DNA from: Eonycteris spelaea
Lineage: Eukaryota; Chordata; Mammalia; Chiroptera; Pteropodidae
Length of the DNA stretch: 64,000 bases
Direction: 5' to 3'
Assembly (NCBI GenBank): GCA_003508835.1
Contig: PUFA01000006.1
Span: 2,790,001 to 2,854,000, forward strand
Below, in pieces: positions 47,780 through 59,095 of this stretch. Under the pieces are notes generated by a model that saw only the letters and a program-made list of their open reading frames with translations, had not been told where the DNA came from and made no database searches. Position 1 is the stretch's first letter, and the number at the start of each line of letters is the position of its first letter. Position numbers and translations under genes: made by a program.

Positions 47780-48335
47780 TATGTGTCCATTTGCTCAAGC
47801 CTTAAAACCACATCTGGAAATGCAGTTGCAAGTGCAGCCACCACCTTGTTAAGCAGCTTACAATAATCTGCTGTCATTCCCCCAAATCCATGTGTCTTAT
47901 GCATAGGCATAATAGGTGAGTTAAATAGAGATGTGGTTAAACCATCACCCCAGCATCCTACCCGTGGCACTAATCTGTAATCCCTGCAGGAACGTGGTAC
48001 TGCTTTTGGTTTAGTACTTTTATAATTAGAGGTAGTTCTAATGGCATCTGCTTGACCTTTCCTACCATGATAGCCCTCACCTCACAGGTGAGGGGTACAA
48101 TGTGGGGATTCTTTCAGTTCCTGAATGTATCTTTTCCAATTATGCATTCCAGAACTAGGGAAATAACCACAGGAGGGACGCAAAGAAGTATTTGCACCAA
48201 CTGTGAGCCAGTTTGACGTAAAACCCCAATGATCGCCTGACCTCCACAAGCCCGCATTCTAACTGGTAGACCAAGTGACATTTTGGGTGCTCAGTTCAAA
48301 GCCAGTGTCCAGTGATGCCTGAAAAGTCTGGTTGT
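47780..48335 (-). pseudogene. Old ERV protease-RT fragment, truncated by a 141-bp deletion, unit C
   Basis: RT motifs are readable only over about 47970-47783. The WYVAI-containing end present in A and B is gone, because 11205-11345 (A) and 27093-27233 (B) have no counterpart here. Protease remnants follow to about 48335. Confidence 0.75.
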
Positions 48336-48775
48336 GCCCTTTTCCTTAGGGCACAGTCATTCTGGTAGAATCCCCACCCCACTTCCTCCTTGCTGACACA
48401 ATCCTAATTCTGTTCAAGTTCACTCTCAGCACAGGCATGTGCTCAGGAAAGTGACCTCCTCTTTCACCCCCGTGTGAATCCTGATTGGTCAAAGGCTAGT
48501 GGTGGTGTTCTTCTTGCCACCCGTTGGTTTTGACAGGTACATGACTGATTTTGAACAAGCAGACTTGTGGGAAGGCTGCTGGCATCCTCAGGGAAAGGAT
48601 TCCCTTACTTATAAAAAGAGACATGCGAGATGAAAAAAACGGCTTAGAAGAGAGAGGCTCTTTTCATCCCTCTGTCGACCAAATCAAGGAGCAAACAGTT
48701 AGGAAAAATAACCTGGGATCTAGATGAACAAGCCATATAACTAGGGGGAAACCTAAGAAATCACCCTGCAACTGC
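48336..48775. other. Unit C, unassigned DNA
   Basis: Homologous to 11901-12335. No gene. Confidence 0.4.
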
Positions 48776-48779
48776 ACAA

Positions 48780-49445
48780 GGTAGGATGGGGCGAGAACAT
48801 GAGGCTGCCCAGGCAGCGGCAGACACCTCTTAAAGGGGCCGTGCCCACGAGTGCTTTCATGGTAAGGACCTGCTTGCTCTGAGCACCAGTGCTGATTTGG
48901 CTGCACACAGGGGCACCAGGGACTTATGGGAAGACATTGTCAGAGTTAGGGCCAATGCGAGATTCTCTCTTTGTATAGAAGTGCTGGCGGTATCCATTGT
49001 TCCTCTGTTGAGCCCTCCTCTACCCAGTGCACAGACACGGTGCGCCATAGCAGAGACATCATCAAACTGAATAACAGAGGTCTCTGCCCAGAGGATCCCC
49101 TGAAAATCTGTCTCCACCAACTCATGACCCTACCCAAGCCACATCCAGGTATATCCTCAGCTCGTCAGATACTCCTTGCTGAGCAGTTCCTAGACTCGCA
49201 CTGGAGGCAGTTGGCCTTGGTTTCTGGTGTGGCCTTTGAGGCAACTATAAACACACCATCTAAGGATGCTTGCTGAATCTTAACAGGTGGCCCTACAGAG
49301 CCACAGGCTGGACTTAAGTTTTGCCTGTAGTTGAACCCCTCTCAGGACTGTGCCACTGGACACCTACCTCACAAATCTACACTAAAAAACCGAGACACTT
49401 AGGAGTTTTGCTTAGTAACAGAAACAGACACAGAAAAGCAGCCAA
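48780..49445 (+). repeat. Probable L1 5'UTR, unit C
   Basis: It precedes L1 ORF1, whose possible start is at 49447. Confidence 0.6.
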
Positions 49446-49446
49446 A

Positions 49447-50135
49447 ATGGGACACAAAAAGCAGAAACCATCTGAGAGAACAATACAGAGATCCAGAAAT
49501 AATGGAATCAGGTAATCTAACAGATGCAGAGTTCAAAACACTGGTTGTAAAGATGCTCAATGAACTTTTGGGAAATGCAGATGAATTCAGTGAGAACTTC
49601 AACAAAGAGATAAAAATTATAAAACTGGAAATGGAAATTATAAAAGGGAACCAGTCTGAAATGAAGAACACATTATCTGAGATAAAATTACATTACATGG
49701 GATAAACAAAGGAAGAAACAAAGTGAAGAAAGAGGATCAAGTGACCTATATAGAGGTTGCAAAAGCCAATATACTGATCAGAATGGCCAGAAAAAAAGAA
49801 GCCAAGTATAAAAATTATTTAAGAAGCCTATGGGACACTATCAAAGGTCAAAGTACTCATCTCATCGGTGTACCTGAAGGAAACTAAGATGTCGAACAGA
49901 TCTTTGAAGAAGTAATATTGGAAAACTTCCCTAACCTGATGAAGGAAATAGACATACAACCCCAGGAAGCTCAGAGAATTCGAAAAAAGGAATCCAAAGA
50001 GGCCCACACCAAGGCACAAAATAATTAAAATGCCAAAATTTAAATACAAAGAAAGGTTCTTAAAAAGCTGCAAGGAAATAGCCAAAGTTACCTACAAGGG
50101 AGCACCCATAAGACTGACAGTTGATTTCTCAAAAG
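49447..50135 (+). pseudogene. L1 ORF1p, N-terminal and middle part, unit C (broken)
   Basis: Best-preserved copy of the N-terminal half. The frame from 49502 reads LTDAEFKTLVVKMLNELLG and then FSENFNKEIKIIKLEMEIIK to 49705 without a break, consistent with the coiled-coil region. The first 18 codons from 49447 lie in another frame. The later RRM-like part, up to the DFS codons at 50135, is frameshifted. Confidence 0.82.
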
Positions 50136-50459
50136 TAACTGTGCAAATGGAATATCACTCAGCCATAGAAGAGATGAAATACTGCCAAATGCAACCTGGA
50201 TGAACTTTGAGATAATCATGCTAAGCGAAATAAGACAGACAGAAAAAGTTGAAAACCACATGCTATTACTTATATGTGGGATAAAAACCTAAAAGCACAA
50301 ATAAACAGGACTACCAAACAGAGACTCATGGACATAGACAATAGACTTGTGGTTGCCAGAGGGTAAAGACCAGAAAGGAGATAGATGGGGGGAAATAGTT
50401 TTAAAATTTTTCAATTAAAATAAATAAAATAAATTGAAATTTTAAAAAGAAAACTATTC
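50136..50459 (+). mobile_element. Nested L1 3'-end insertion, unit C
   Basis: Same point and content as in A and B, with an A-rich tail at 50400-50455. Confidence 0.8.
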
Positions 50460-50865
50460 TTCAGTGCAGAAGGGTTTGGCACAAAATATTCAACATGATC
50501 TACAACCAAGACTACCTCATCTAGCCAAACTATCATTTAGAGTTGATGGACAGATAAAGAACTTCCCAGACAGAAATAAGCTAAAGCAATTATTCACCAC
50601 CAGCCAGTATTACAGGAAATCTTGGAAGGACTTCTTTAAGAAGAAAATACATGCACCAAAAACAGGAATAAAGAATGGTAACAACTACATTCTTATCAAT
50701 AAGTACCTCAAACGGAAAAGAATTAAGTGCTCCAACTAAAAGATAGAGTGGATGAATGGATAAGAAAACAAGACTCCTACATGCTGCCTACAAGAGACTC
50801 ACTTCAGATTAAAAGACACACACAGACTCAAAGGAAGAGGATGGAAAAAGATATTGCCTTGATGG
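50460..50865 (+). pseudogene. L1 ORF1p C-terminal part and start of ORF2, unit C
   Basis: Open at 50464-50739 and identical in protein to the unit B piece, with LSFRVDGQI and FPDRNKLKQL. The ORF2 endonuclease scrap follows. Confidence 0.8.
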
Positions 50866-51245
50866 ACCTAGGAGGTATTTAAGTCAGAGAAAGGTAAATA
50901 CTATATGATGTCATTTATATGCGGAATCTAAGGAATAAAAAGAACAAGCTAATAAATAAGAGACTCACAAATATAGTGGACAATTTGGTGATGGACAGAG
51001 GGAAGGGGAGTTTGGGGGACTGGGAGAATGGGGTGAAGGGTTAAAGAAGTACAAATTTAGAGCTGATGGATGGCCATGGGGATGGGGAGCATGGCATAGG
51101 GATTGTAGTTGCATTAATCTGTTTGCTAGGTAGAGGATCAGGGGAGGGAGGGAGCAATTAGGGGGATCATTTTATGAACTATATAGATGTCTAACCAATG
51201 TACTCTATATTTGAGCTTGATTAAGTTAATACATTTTTTACAAAG
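50866..51245 (+). repeat. Second L1 3'-end fragment, unit C
   Basis: 3'UTR-type G-rich sequence, as in the other units. Confidence 0.75.
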
Positions 51246-51534
51246 GAGGCACGTGAGAAAAGAAATGCCCTCTTTCTGCTGGCTGATGTCATGTTGGCAC
51301 ATGGTGTCCAGAACTGCTTCAAACCTCATGTGACCACAGAAGATCACTTGTGATCACCAACATTCTGAGATTGGGAGCTTTGAAGCTGAAGAACAACCAA
51401 GGGTTTTGACAATACTGTGGCATCTCTGAATTGTGGATTCAGAACCATCCCACTTCTCGACTTTCCTTATGCCTACTCAACATCTCCACTTAGGTATATT
51501 CATCTTAAACTTCATTTGTACAAAACCTAGCTCC

Positions 51535-52030
51535 TGAGCTTCTCCCCCAAATGCTTCTTGAACTCCTTCTATGTCAATTAACTCCATCCTTTAGTTGATC
51601 AGATCGGAAAACCCGGAGTCTCCCTGGAATTTTTTCTTTCTCTCATCTCACACACAAATATTCAGCAAACCCTATGAGCTCTGCCTTTGAAATACCACCA
51701 GAAGTCACTGCTCACAACCTCTATCACTACCACCTGGTCCAACAACTCGACTCTCCATCTGTCACTTGGATCACTGCAGAGGCCTCTGGATTAGGCTCCC
51801 TGCTTCCGCCTCTCCCCTGGACACTCTATACTCCACGCGACAGCCAGAGTCTCTGCACCTTGGACATCTCCCAATACAGTTTGTATCACAGTGTACTGAT
51901 ATGTTGTGAATGTTCCTCCTCAGTAGACCATGAGCCCTCTGGAGGGCACAGACAATGTGTTATTTTACCTGCATATAATGTGAGAGGGTAATGTCAGTAA
52001 ATGTTTGTTGCGTTGAATTGAACATGTAGT
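51535..52030 (+). repeat. L2 LINE fragment, unit C
   Basis: L2 order through 'gtcagtaaatgtttgttgcg'. Confidence 0.65.
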
Positions 52031-53588
52031 AAGAGAGGGAAGGATGAAAAATTGATGGAAACGTTTGGAACGCCATACCAGTATCTACAGCATGTTCCAC
52101 TAATCTCCCATCCAGTGCTCATGGCAGATGTCTCTACTGAGCCTTGGTGTGTCTCAGAATCTGTCACCACCTAATGTTCTACACAGTGTTTGAAAACAAG
52201 CTGACTCTGTTTGATGTCTCTGAGTGCTAAATGACTCCAGTGATGGTGGTTTCAAATCAGACATCTACTTCAGACAGCTCTCATAATAGTATCCAAGGAG
52301 CTATCTCCTCCATCTATATTTAGGACTGATTCTGACCATAATTACGAAGGACGTGCTATATGACCTGCCCGATCCAAGAAACACAGGAAGGTAGCTGAGT
52401 GGTGTGGTCCCTGAATACTCTGCATCTAATTATGAAAATATATATATGTATGTAAGACAAACAGAACAGATCGGCCATCTGAGTTACACTGGGGAGGAAT
52501 TTCAAGCATAGTGATTTGTCTCTTTTTCTTTCTTCCTCTTTGTCTTTTGGCTGTGCCCCTCAGTTACAGGGGGAAAAATTGGAAGAAAGTGAAAAGTGTT
52601 GCTATGGAACTGAGGCAGTTGGCCTCCTCTGTAGCCCACTGAGATATGGAAAAGACACTGGTCAGAGAGATAAAAGTAGGGATGATAAGTAATAAGTCAA
52701 GGAAAGGGGTTGACTGAAGGTTTAGGGCAATTTTTGAACTGGATAAAGACACTGAAATTGGGTAGAGCTGTGATGCTCTTGTCGTGTAAGGGGAGGGAAG
52801 TACAGCCTTCAAACAGTAATGTGATGTCCTGGCATTCCTCTCTGGCACAGCCCTAGGCCATGCCCTGGGATTCCTGCAAAGGAGGGTCATGGTGAGCATG
52901 GAGCCCACATTCATCTCTCCCTGGCCCTTCTATCCTTCTTTCCTCTGAACTCTCCTCTTTTACACAAGTCTAGCCACATTCTAGTCACCAAGTATGAAGC
53001 AGGGACTGGGAGTGGGATGCCTATTGAGAGACTAGTGCAATAGTCCAGGCATCAGGTCCAGATGAAACTGGAAGAAGAAGAGCATAGAGAGACCGCCAAG
53101 TCCTTCACTCTTCCAGATATTGTGAAACATATGCCCTCCTGCTCGCCAGCAACACTGGTCACAATGCATCTCAGACATTTTGTCTGAACTTCAAACAGGT
53201 CAGCAAGTTTACTACCACGTCTTGTCTGTCCATTTCTCTCCAGCTCCTAATACAGTGCCTGATAGGCAAAATGTCCATCAAATTCTTTTTCTCATGGAAT
53301 CAGGCAGGTGGCTGGCAGTGTGGAGCTCAGACTTCCATAATGAGAGTGCACCAGACTGAGATTCCAGGGTCATTGTGCCTTTGGGCCGCAAGAGGCCCAG
53401 GCTGGAAAATGCAGGGAACCTCATTGTTCCTGCAGTGCCCCTCCAGTGCCTTCTAAGAAAGTTTAGCATCACGCTCACTTTAAAGAAAATATTTAAGGGA
53501 ATTATGTTGTTTATTAGACTGCATAGATTGAAAGTTGTTTTTGGAACCAGGAGGCATAAATGGTATCTGATAAAGTCCAGACTTTCAG
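52031..53588. other. Unit C/D boundary region, non-coding
   Basis: No gene recognised up to the left target repeat of the second provirus. Confidence 0.5.
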
Positions 53589-53594
53589 CTAATC
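53589..53594. repeat. Target-site duplication, left, copy 2
   Basis: CTAATC, the same hexamer as copy 1. Confidence 0.95.
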
Positions 53595-53994
53595 TGCTGG
53601 AGCCAGCCGGCTAAAGTCGAGCAGCACCTAAAAGAGGGGGTTGAAGCCTAAGGAAAAAAAGAAGAAGACAGGAAAGCGCTTCGGGCGGGCATACAGTCAA
53701 TGCTGCAGCCTCGTCTTTTTTAGCTCAGCCTTTTATATGCTTTAGGATACAATAGCAAAGCACAAGGTATATCATTAGAATGCTAACATTCACACAAGAT
53801 CATGTAACATTCTTGTTATCTGGGATGAGGCAAACCTCCCCTCCAGGGTCAGTACTGATTAAATCAACCATTTGCTTCCTTGAACCATTGATAACAGTCT
53901 CAGCAGCTGCTTTAGGGCTCCAAGCAGTCTCAGCAACTGTTTTATGGCTCCCAAACTATGTGACACCTTCAGTGCCTTGCAATGGCTCCCGACA
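53595..53994 (-). repeat. 3' LTR, copy 2 (400 bp, 36-bp deletion)
   Basis: At 53827/53828 it lacks the 36 bp (TAACACATTCC ... TTTAGG) that the other three LTRs keep. TATA-like and AATAAA regions are also altered: 'ttttttagctcagccttttatatg' replaces 'tttatttagctcagcctttatatatg'. Confidence 0.95.
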
Positions 53995-54008
53995 TCTCCC
54001 CCTTTTTT
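53995..54008 (-). promoter_or_regulatory. Polypurine tract, copy 2
   Basis: Identical to copy 1, AAAAAAGGGGGAGA on the minus strand. Confidence 0.93.
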
Positions 54009-54094
54009 ATTTTTAAAATGCCAAAGCTTTCCCAGCTATGGCGCAGATAGACTGTGCCTGTCTTAGGACCCTCCACAGGTCTGGGCCTTACCCG

Positions 54095-54755
54095 TCATTG
54101 GCACATGAAAGTCTTGCAATCATGCCCTGTCTTAGGTTGGTCCCAGCCCTGAAGGATTCTTACCCGTCTCTGACTACCAGCCTCTGCAAATGGGAGATGT
54201 AAATTAGTTAAGCTGAGCCTGGAGCCTGAGACCATGCATCTCTGCCCGAATCTTAGCAGGGAATTGAAGAAGTATTTCATCAAAGGAGGAAGCAGACATA
54301 GGCCTATAGTTATACAAAGGCCCAAGGCTAAAACTGAAATAAGCAAATGACCCAAAGGAGACCAAGATGGTAAAAAACTTTTTAGATGTTGTAAAAATTT
54401 TGAGGCCTCTTCAGCTGCATCAAACTGAAGGGGTCCCTTCCTGCAGTCCCTGAATTTCTCTATGCAGTCGTATTAAATCTAAGGACATGTTAGCATCATG
54501 CCAGACACCTTGGAGATGAGAGCGCACATCCCATCCATGTTGACTTTCATTATAAATTTTTGAGGTAACACAAATCCACTGATATGCTGCATGGCATTCC
54601 AAATGAGATCTCACTTTTAGACCTTGGATTTCATCTCCTAAATACATAACTAGACTATATAATGCATCAAGCTTCTGTTCTAACTTGTCATCAATATTTT
54701 CCTGGGTCCCTAAAGCCATCGTAACATTTTTAGACAAATTATTAGCATTTTGCAC
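54095..54755 (-). pseudogene. env: env TM subunit part, copy 2, split by a frameshift
   Basis: The N-terminal 111 codons (54755-54420) match copy 1 through the CHAAYQWIC loop and second helix. A two-base loss near 54436 ends the frame. The anchor part (ISVLALGLCITIGLCLLPP) is open separately at 54355-54095, and its tail differs through an indel near 54205. So this copy cannot make the continuous protein that copy 1's frame still spells. Confidence 0.9.
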
Positions 54756-54887
54756 AGTATGAGACTAACACCTGGAGACCCTGGTCAGCATACCAAGGCC
54801 CAGTAACATAAACATGAATCATCACAAAAAAGGTTTGATGAAAAACCATTACAGTAGTTCCTTCCAGAACAAAAGAAATACAGTTAG

Positions 54888-55356
54888 TTAAATTGCAGTT
54901 ATAACATGTAACATTAAATCTCCTTCTATGTTGATATTAATTTCACCAACCAACAGCACATGCGGTGGAGCAACACATGCTGTTACATTCATGTCTGCTA
55001 TCTGAGGAGTCCATCCCACAGGGTGCAGCTCTCCCATCGCTGCGCCAACTTCCACACAAGTTTGAGGAAACTCCTCATCAGTCCACCATAGTCCCACTGT
55101 CCAACTGGTGTTCAATCTATAACCTCCAATGTGTCCGTTGGTTCCACCTGACCAATCCAGGATTTGTGTTGTTCTTACTAAAGCAGATGGGCAATCCTTC
55201 TCCCGTTCCAGTATAATTAAATCCTGGTTCATTTACTCCTTGCATCTGCCCCAAAGATGGCTGATCTAACAGCTGTGTGTCATTTACTCTCACCACAATT
55301 TCTGGGCCTTCCCAAATGGACGGATGCAAAATTGGTGGATCCGGTACATAGGCCAA
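54888..55356 (-). pseudogene. env: env SU subunit remnant, copy 2
   Basis: Two overlapping frames: 55356-55117 with the PDPP and FNYTGTGEGLPIC segments, and 55232-54888 with NTSW, GWTPQ, NVTAC and the C-terminal stretch. The second frame is unbroken here, unlike in copy 1. The shared frame change near 55120-55140 shows the SU was already dead before duplication. Confidence 0.8.
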
Positions 55357-55369
55357 TACAGCTCTCCTT

Positions 55370-55690
55370 CAACCATCAGAAGATGGCCTATCAGCATCAT
55401 CATCAGGAGCAGCTTTCTCTGTTCCTGTAGAGATATAAGCAAAACCTCGGCCCCATTTCAGTACCTCAGCAGGCACCCAATCCCCTGTTAGATCCTTGTA
55501 GTATACTGGCTGCTGCAAAGGCTCACCGGCCTGTTTCACCCAATGCCGATGAGCTGCTGTGCTACCTTGTTCATCTAGATTTAAAAAATTTAAAAAGTAT
55601 ATAATGCTCTATTAAGCCTTTGTCTTGGGGTATACCATATTCCCCCTTTTTGTTTTATAAGCTTATCCTTCTTAGAAATGTTGCAGGAGA
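55370..55690 (-). pseudogene. pol: pol integrase C-terminal part, copy 2
   Basis: Same content as copy 1 (KQKGGI, TPRQRLNRAL, VYYKDLTG), with the same one-base break near 55588. Confidence 0.85.
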
Positions 55691-56235
55691 CACCCCAAGG
55701 GTGTCTTCTGTGAACTCTGGTTTTTTCCCCTCTAACGCTTGCGCAGAAAACACAAAACAGACACTCAGACAAGGACAATTACTGAGGTGTAGGTGGGCCT
55801 AGAGAAATTTGCCACCTACACTTACAAGACTAAAGACAATAAACAGACTTTGACAACAGGGCACAGGAGGCGGCGTCCCGCAGCCTGGCCATGGTCCGGG
55901 AGATATGACTGCGTCCAGTCTCTCCACGGACCCCTGGTGACCGGTCAACAGAAACAGGAACAGAAAGTACCTTTAAAAGCACTGAAATTGTAATTTAGTC
56001 ATTACTTTTCTCATTTCCAATACAAAATCAAGTTATCTTCACTGTTGACTCCATGCTAAAATGTCCTAAGTTTTAGACTAATTAACCAATAAAAGAAAAA
56101 GAAAATCATAAAAAGTTTTTAAATTTCAAGTTAGAGAAAGACCCTTTACCACACAATAATGAAACCTGAGCAATGCAAGTTTGTGACTACAAGAGTGTCT
56201 TTCAAAAATACAGTATTTAAAATTCCTTTTCCACC
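55691..56235 (-). other. Unassigned internal segment of the provirus, copy 2
   Basis: Counterpart of 35216-35770, including the GC-rich patch at about 55858-55948. Confidence 0.6.
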
Positions 56236-56239
56236 AGCG

Positions 56240-56590
56240 GTGTTAGTTTCCAAGACTATCCAATGCAGTGGGCCCTTCTAAAATAGAGAACAAATTAGTT
56301 AAAGCACATGTGAGGATAAGGAAGGACAGAGCCAATTAATATCTCTCAATAATTTTTGAAAATTATTAACAGTATTGAGAGCTTCTCGCCTAATTTCTAT
56401 TTTTTGAGGAGTAATTTTGTTGCAAAATTTTATATCCTAAATATTGAACAGAATCTTGTATATTCTCAGGAGCTATCTCGAGCCTATATTTTCCAGAGCA
56501 GTTTTTCCAAATGAAAAAATTTGTTTTAAAAATAATCAAAGACATAATAAAGACTATAAAGCACAATAAATTATCGACTGTATAAAACAA
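56240..56590 (-). pseudogene. pol: pol reverse transcriptase thumb part, copy 2
   Basis: KYRLEIAPENIQ and VQYLGYKI segments are readable in the 56590-56390 frame. Later thumb and connection segments lie in another frame. It carries a few extra bases near 56500 relative to copy 1. Confidence 0.82.
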
Positions 56591-57020
56591 GATTTTCTCT
56601 TTCTCTTTTACAACTTCATATGTTCACTCATGTTCTTGTCCTTTATTTTCCTCTCAGGATTTCTCTTCACAAACCTTCTACTACTTTTCTCCTTCCTTCA
56701 GTTTGCCTCTTCTCATTCACTCAGAAATAACCAACTTTAAGACAAACACCTTTCCTTCAATTCCCTTCAAAACAAATCTCTATACTTTATACCTTCTTTT
56801 GTGCCTCAAACGACCTTTAAATAACCTGAAACTATTTTAGGATAAAATTACTCTCCTTTTTCTTAAAAAACACATCCTTTATATCTCAAAACACATACTT
56901 TGCATACAGAATTTTTTCTTTTACTTGCATTATTCCTAGTAAATCATTTACTTATACTAGAATTCATAACTCTTAGTAGCCTTAATTTCTAGAGAATTTA
57001 TCAAAGTTGTAAATACTAAC
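56591..57020 (-). other. A/G-rich unassigned stretch of the provirus, copy 2
   Basis: Counterpart of 36115-36560. No motif recognised. Confidence 0.55.
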
Positions 57021-57039
57021 ACATTCTGTATTAAGAGTT

Positions 57040-57629
57040 CTAAGTAGATGCACAGCAGTTTGCAAACCCTGAACAACTTTCTCTAATTCCTTAGATTTAT
57101 GAATCAGAGCTAACAGCCTTGATAAATGGGAAATAGCCTCCATTGTTATGGAACTGTGGCTTCTTCCTCCAACTCTTTTGCATCTCTGGGGCTCAAAGGC
57201 TCCTCTCTATCTTTAGTTAGCATCAGATCAAAAGGTTTCCCGCTCTCGTCGGGGGCAGTAGGTCTAGTCTCATTCTCCTTTTCAAATGGTGGGACATCTC
57301 CTATATTGTCCCGTTTTCTTCCCCTTTCTGGCTTTCCCAAGCCTTATCCCTCTCATGCCTGGGATCTAAACTATCTCTAATTAAAGTCCACAAGCTAAAA
57401 GTATCTACAGGTACCTTGCCAGGTGCGTGGACATCATAATAATCTTGTAGTTTTCTCTCACCTTTTTCCATGTTCCTATTCACTGTTCCCTCCTCAGGAA
57501 ACCAAGGACAAACTTTCTTTACAAATCTAAAAAATTACACAATTGTTGATGCCCTACCTTAGCTCCTCTAGCCCGGAGCATATTCTTAAGCATATGTACA
57601 AAAAGCATGCGGCCGTTTCCATTTCCCAT
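57040..57629 (-). pseudogene. gag: gag N-terminal (matrix) part, copy 2, frameshifted
   Basis: The start at 57629 gives the same MGNGNG beginning. The 57483-57301 frame (YYDVHAPGKVP, FSLWTLIRDSL) and the 57340-57146 frame (charged linker region) are longer than in copy 1. A one-base loss near 57530 breaks the N-terminal part. Confidence 0.85.
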
Positions 57630-57851
57630 TTTTCTTTATTTAAGTCGACTTTCCTCTCTTTCTATCTATTTACAAACACCGCAACCCTTACTTTTCTGAG
57701 CGCTCACTTCACGCGGTGTCTTTCTTACTCCCGGACTGTTCCACCGCACTCACCTCTGCCGATTACTCGGCTTTAAACTCGGGGGCCCCCCCTTTCTCCT
57801 GCGGTGGCGGTCTTCACCTCAACGTTCGTCAACGTTCCGTCCCAAATTCAG

Positions 57852-57869
57852 GTCCCTGTTCGGGCGCCA
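57852..57869 (-). promoter_or_regulatory. Primer-binding site, tRNA-Lys3 type, copy 2
   Basis: Identical to copy 1: TGGCGCCCGAACAGGGAC on the minus strand, 2 nt from the LTR. Confidence 0.93.
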
Positions 57870-57871
57870 CT

Positions 57872-58307
57872 TGCCGGAGCCAGCCGGCTAAAGTCGAACA
57901 GCACCTAAAAGAGGGGGGTGAAGCCTAAGGAAAAAAGAAGAAGACAGGAAAGCGCTTCGGGAGGGCATACAGTCAATGCTGCAGCCTCGTCTTTATTTAG
58001 CTCAGCCTTTATATATGTTTTAGGATACAATAGCAAAGCACAAGGTATTCATCAATGCTAACATTCACACAAGATCATGTAACATTCTTGTTATCTGGGA
58101 AGGTAACACATTCCATTATCTTAAAAGGATTTCTTTAGGAGGCAACCTCCCCTCCAGGGTCAGTACTGATTAAATCAACCATTTGCTTCCTTTACCATTG
58201 ATAACATAGTCTCAGCAGCTGCTTTAGGGCTCCAAGCAGTCTCAGCAACTGTTTTTATGGCTCCCAAACTATGTGACACCTTCAGTGCCTTGCAATGGCT
58301 CCCGACA
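57872..58307 (-). repeat. 5' LTR, copy 2 (436 bp)
   Basis: Full length. At two diagnostic sites (58032 A, 58176 C) it agrees with the other LTR of its own copy rather than with the 5' LTR of copy 1. Confidence 0.96.
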
Positions 58308-58313
58308 CTAATC
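58308..58313. repeat. Target-site duplication, right, copy 2
   Basis: CTAATC, continuing into AACTTCCATATGC. Confidence 0.95.
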
Positions 58314-58930
58314 AACTTCCATATGCACCCTCTATAAACGTTCAAACAACTTTACAGAAAATAAAACTCTATATTTTTACCTAACAAGATACATCCTTCT
58401 TACAAGTGAAGGAGATCATAGACTATATTAAATACTCCTCAAATTCAACCACAATCTCACTGAATAGTCTGTTACTGGAAAACAATATTATAATGTTAGC
58501 ATCCAATAACATGTGTATTAAATAATTTTTAAAGGTGATAAGAAATCAGAGAATGATTATGTAATAAACCTATAATAACAAGCACAGAGTTCTCCAGTTC
58601 TATCCCTAACTCCCCTCTTGTCTGCTTCAGCACCATAATCAGTGAAGTCGCTCCCAATCTCCTTAACCTGGCATTCTCCCTGAGAACACCACATCCCCTG
58701 CAGCTCTCTAAAAGAGTGATTCTTTATTCTCACTCTGAGATGTAAATCCCTGACATTCTCATCCCCAATGACCTCCCATCTCCTTTCCAGTCACCTCAAG
58801 TACACCCACAGTGGAGTTTTTCATCACTAAACTGATCACTCCTGTAAGAAGAATCCAAGCATTCTCCCCTACCTTTGAATGAATTTTCTTATAGGGCCCT
58901 TATTATGACCGCATGACCCTTCCTCCAGGT
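58314..58930. other. Unit D, non-coding right of the provirus
   Basis: No gene. Homologous to 37836-38470. Confidence 0.55.
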
Positions 58931-59095
58931 CCATGGGCAATGGAATTCTCTTTTCACTTGGGCCTTTGTGCCTGCTGTCCCCTTTCCTGAAATGCCCTTC
59001 TCCTGACTATTTGAACGGGTGACTCCTTCTCACCCTCAAGCATCAGCTAAATCTTCCCTCACAAGGGTCTACCTGTCAGCTCTCAAAAAGTAGAT
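58930..59095 (+). repeat. L2-like LINE fragment, unit D
   Basis: Same scrap as in the other units. Confidence 0.5.

Larger units (their letters stand above)
32269..52796 (+). repeat. Tandem segmental duplication, unit C (20.5 kb, with provirus)
   Basis: Third copy. It is longer because of the provirus at 33071-37829; without the provirus and one target repeat it is about 15.8 kb. It carries the B-type L1 deletion (junction 42765/42766) and a private 141-bp deletion in the ERV protease/RT scrap (junction near 47780). So it combines a B-like right part with a D-like provirus. Confidence 0.95.
53595..58307 (-). mobile_element. Betaretrovirus-like provirus, internally deleted (copy 2)
   Basis: Same architecture, orientation, internal deletions and target as copy 1. 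It arose by duplication of the surrounding unit, not by a second insertion. Differences from copy 1 are a 36-bp loss in its 3' LTR, scattered indels, and a two-base loss that splits the TM frame. It has no coding capacity for replication. Confidence 0.97.

Noticed and set aside
53595..58307. Second independent insertion of the same retrovirus family
   Set aside because: Same target base, same orientation, same internal deletions and same flanks as copy 1; duplication of the host unit explains all of it.
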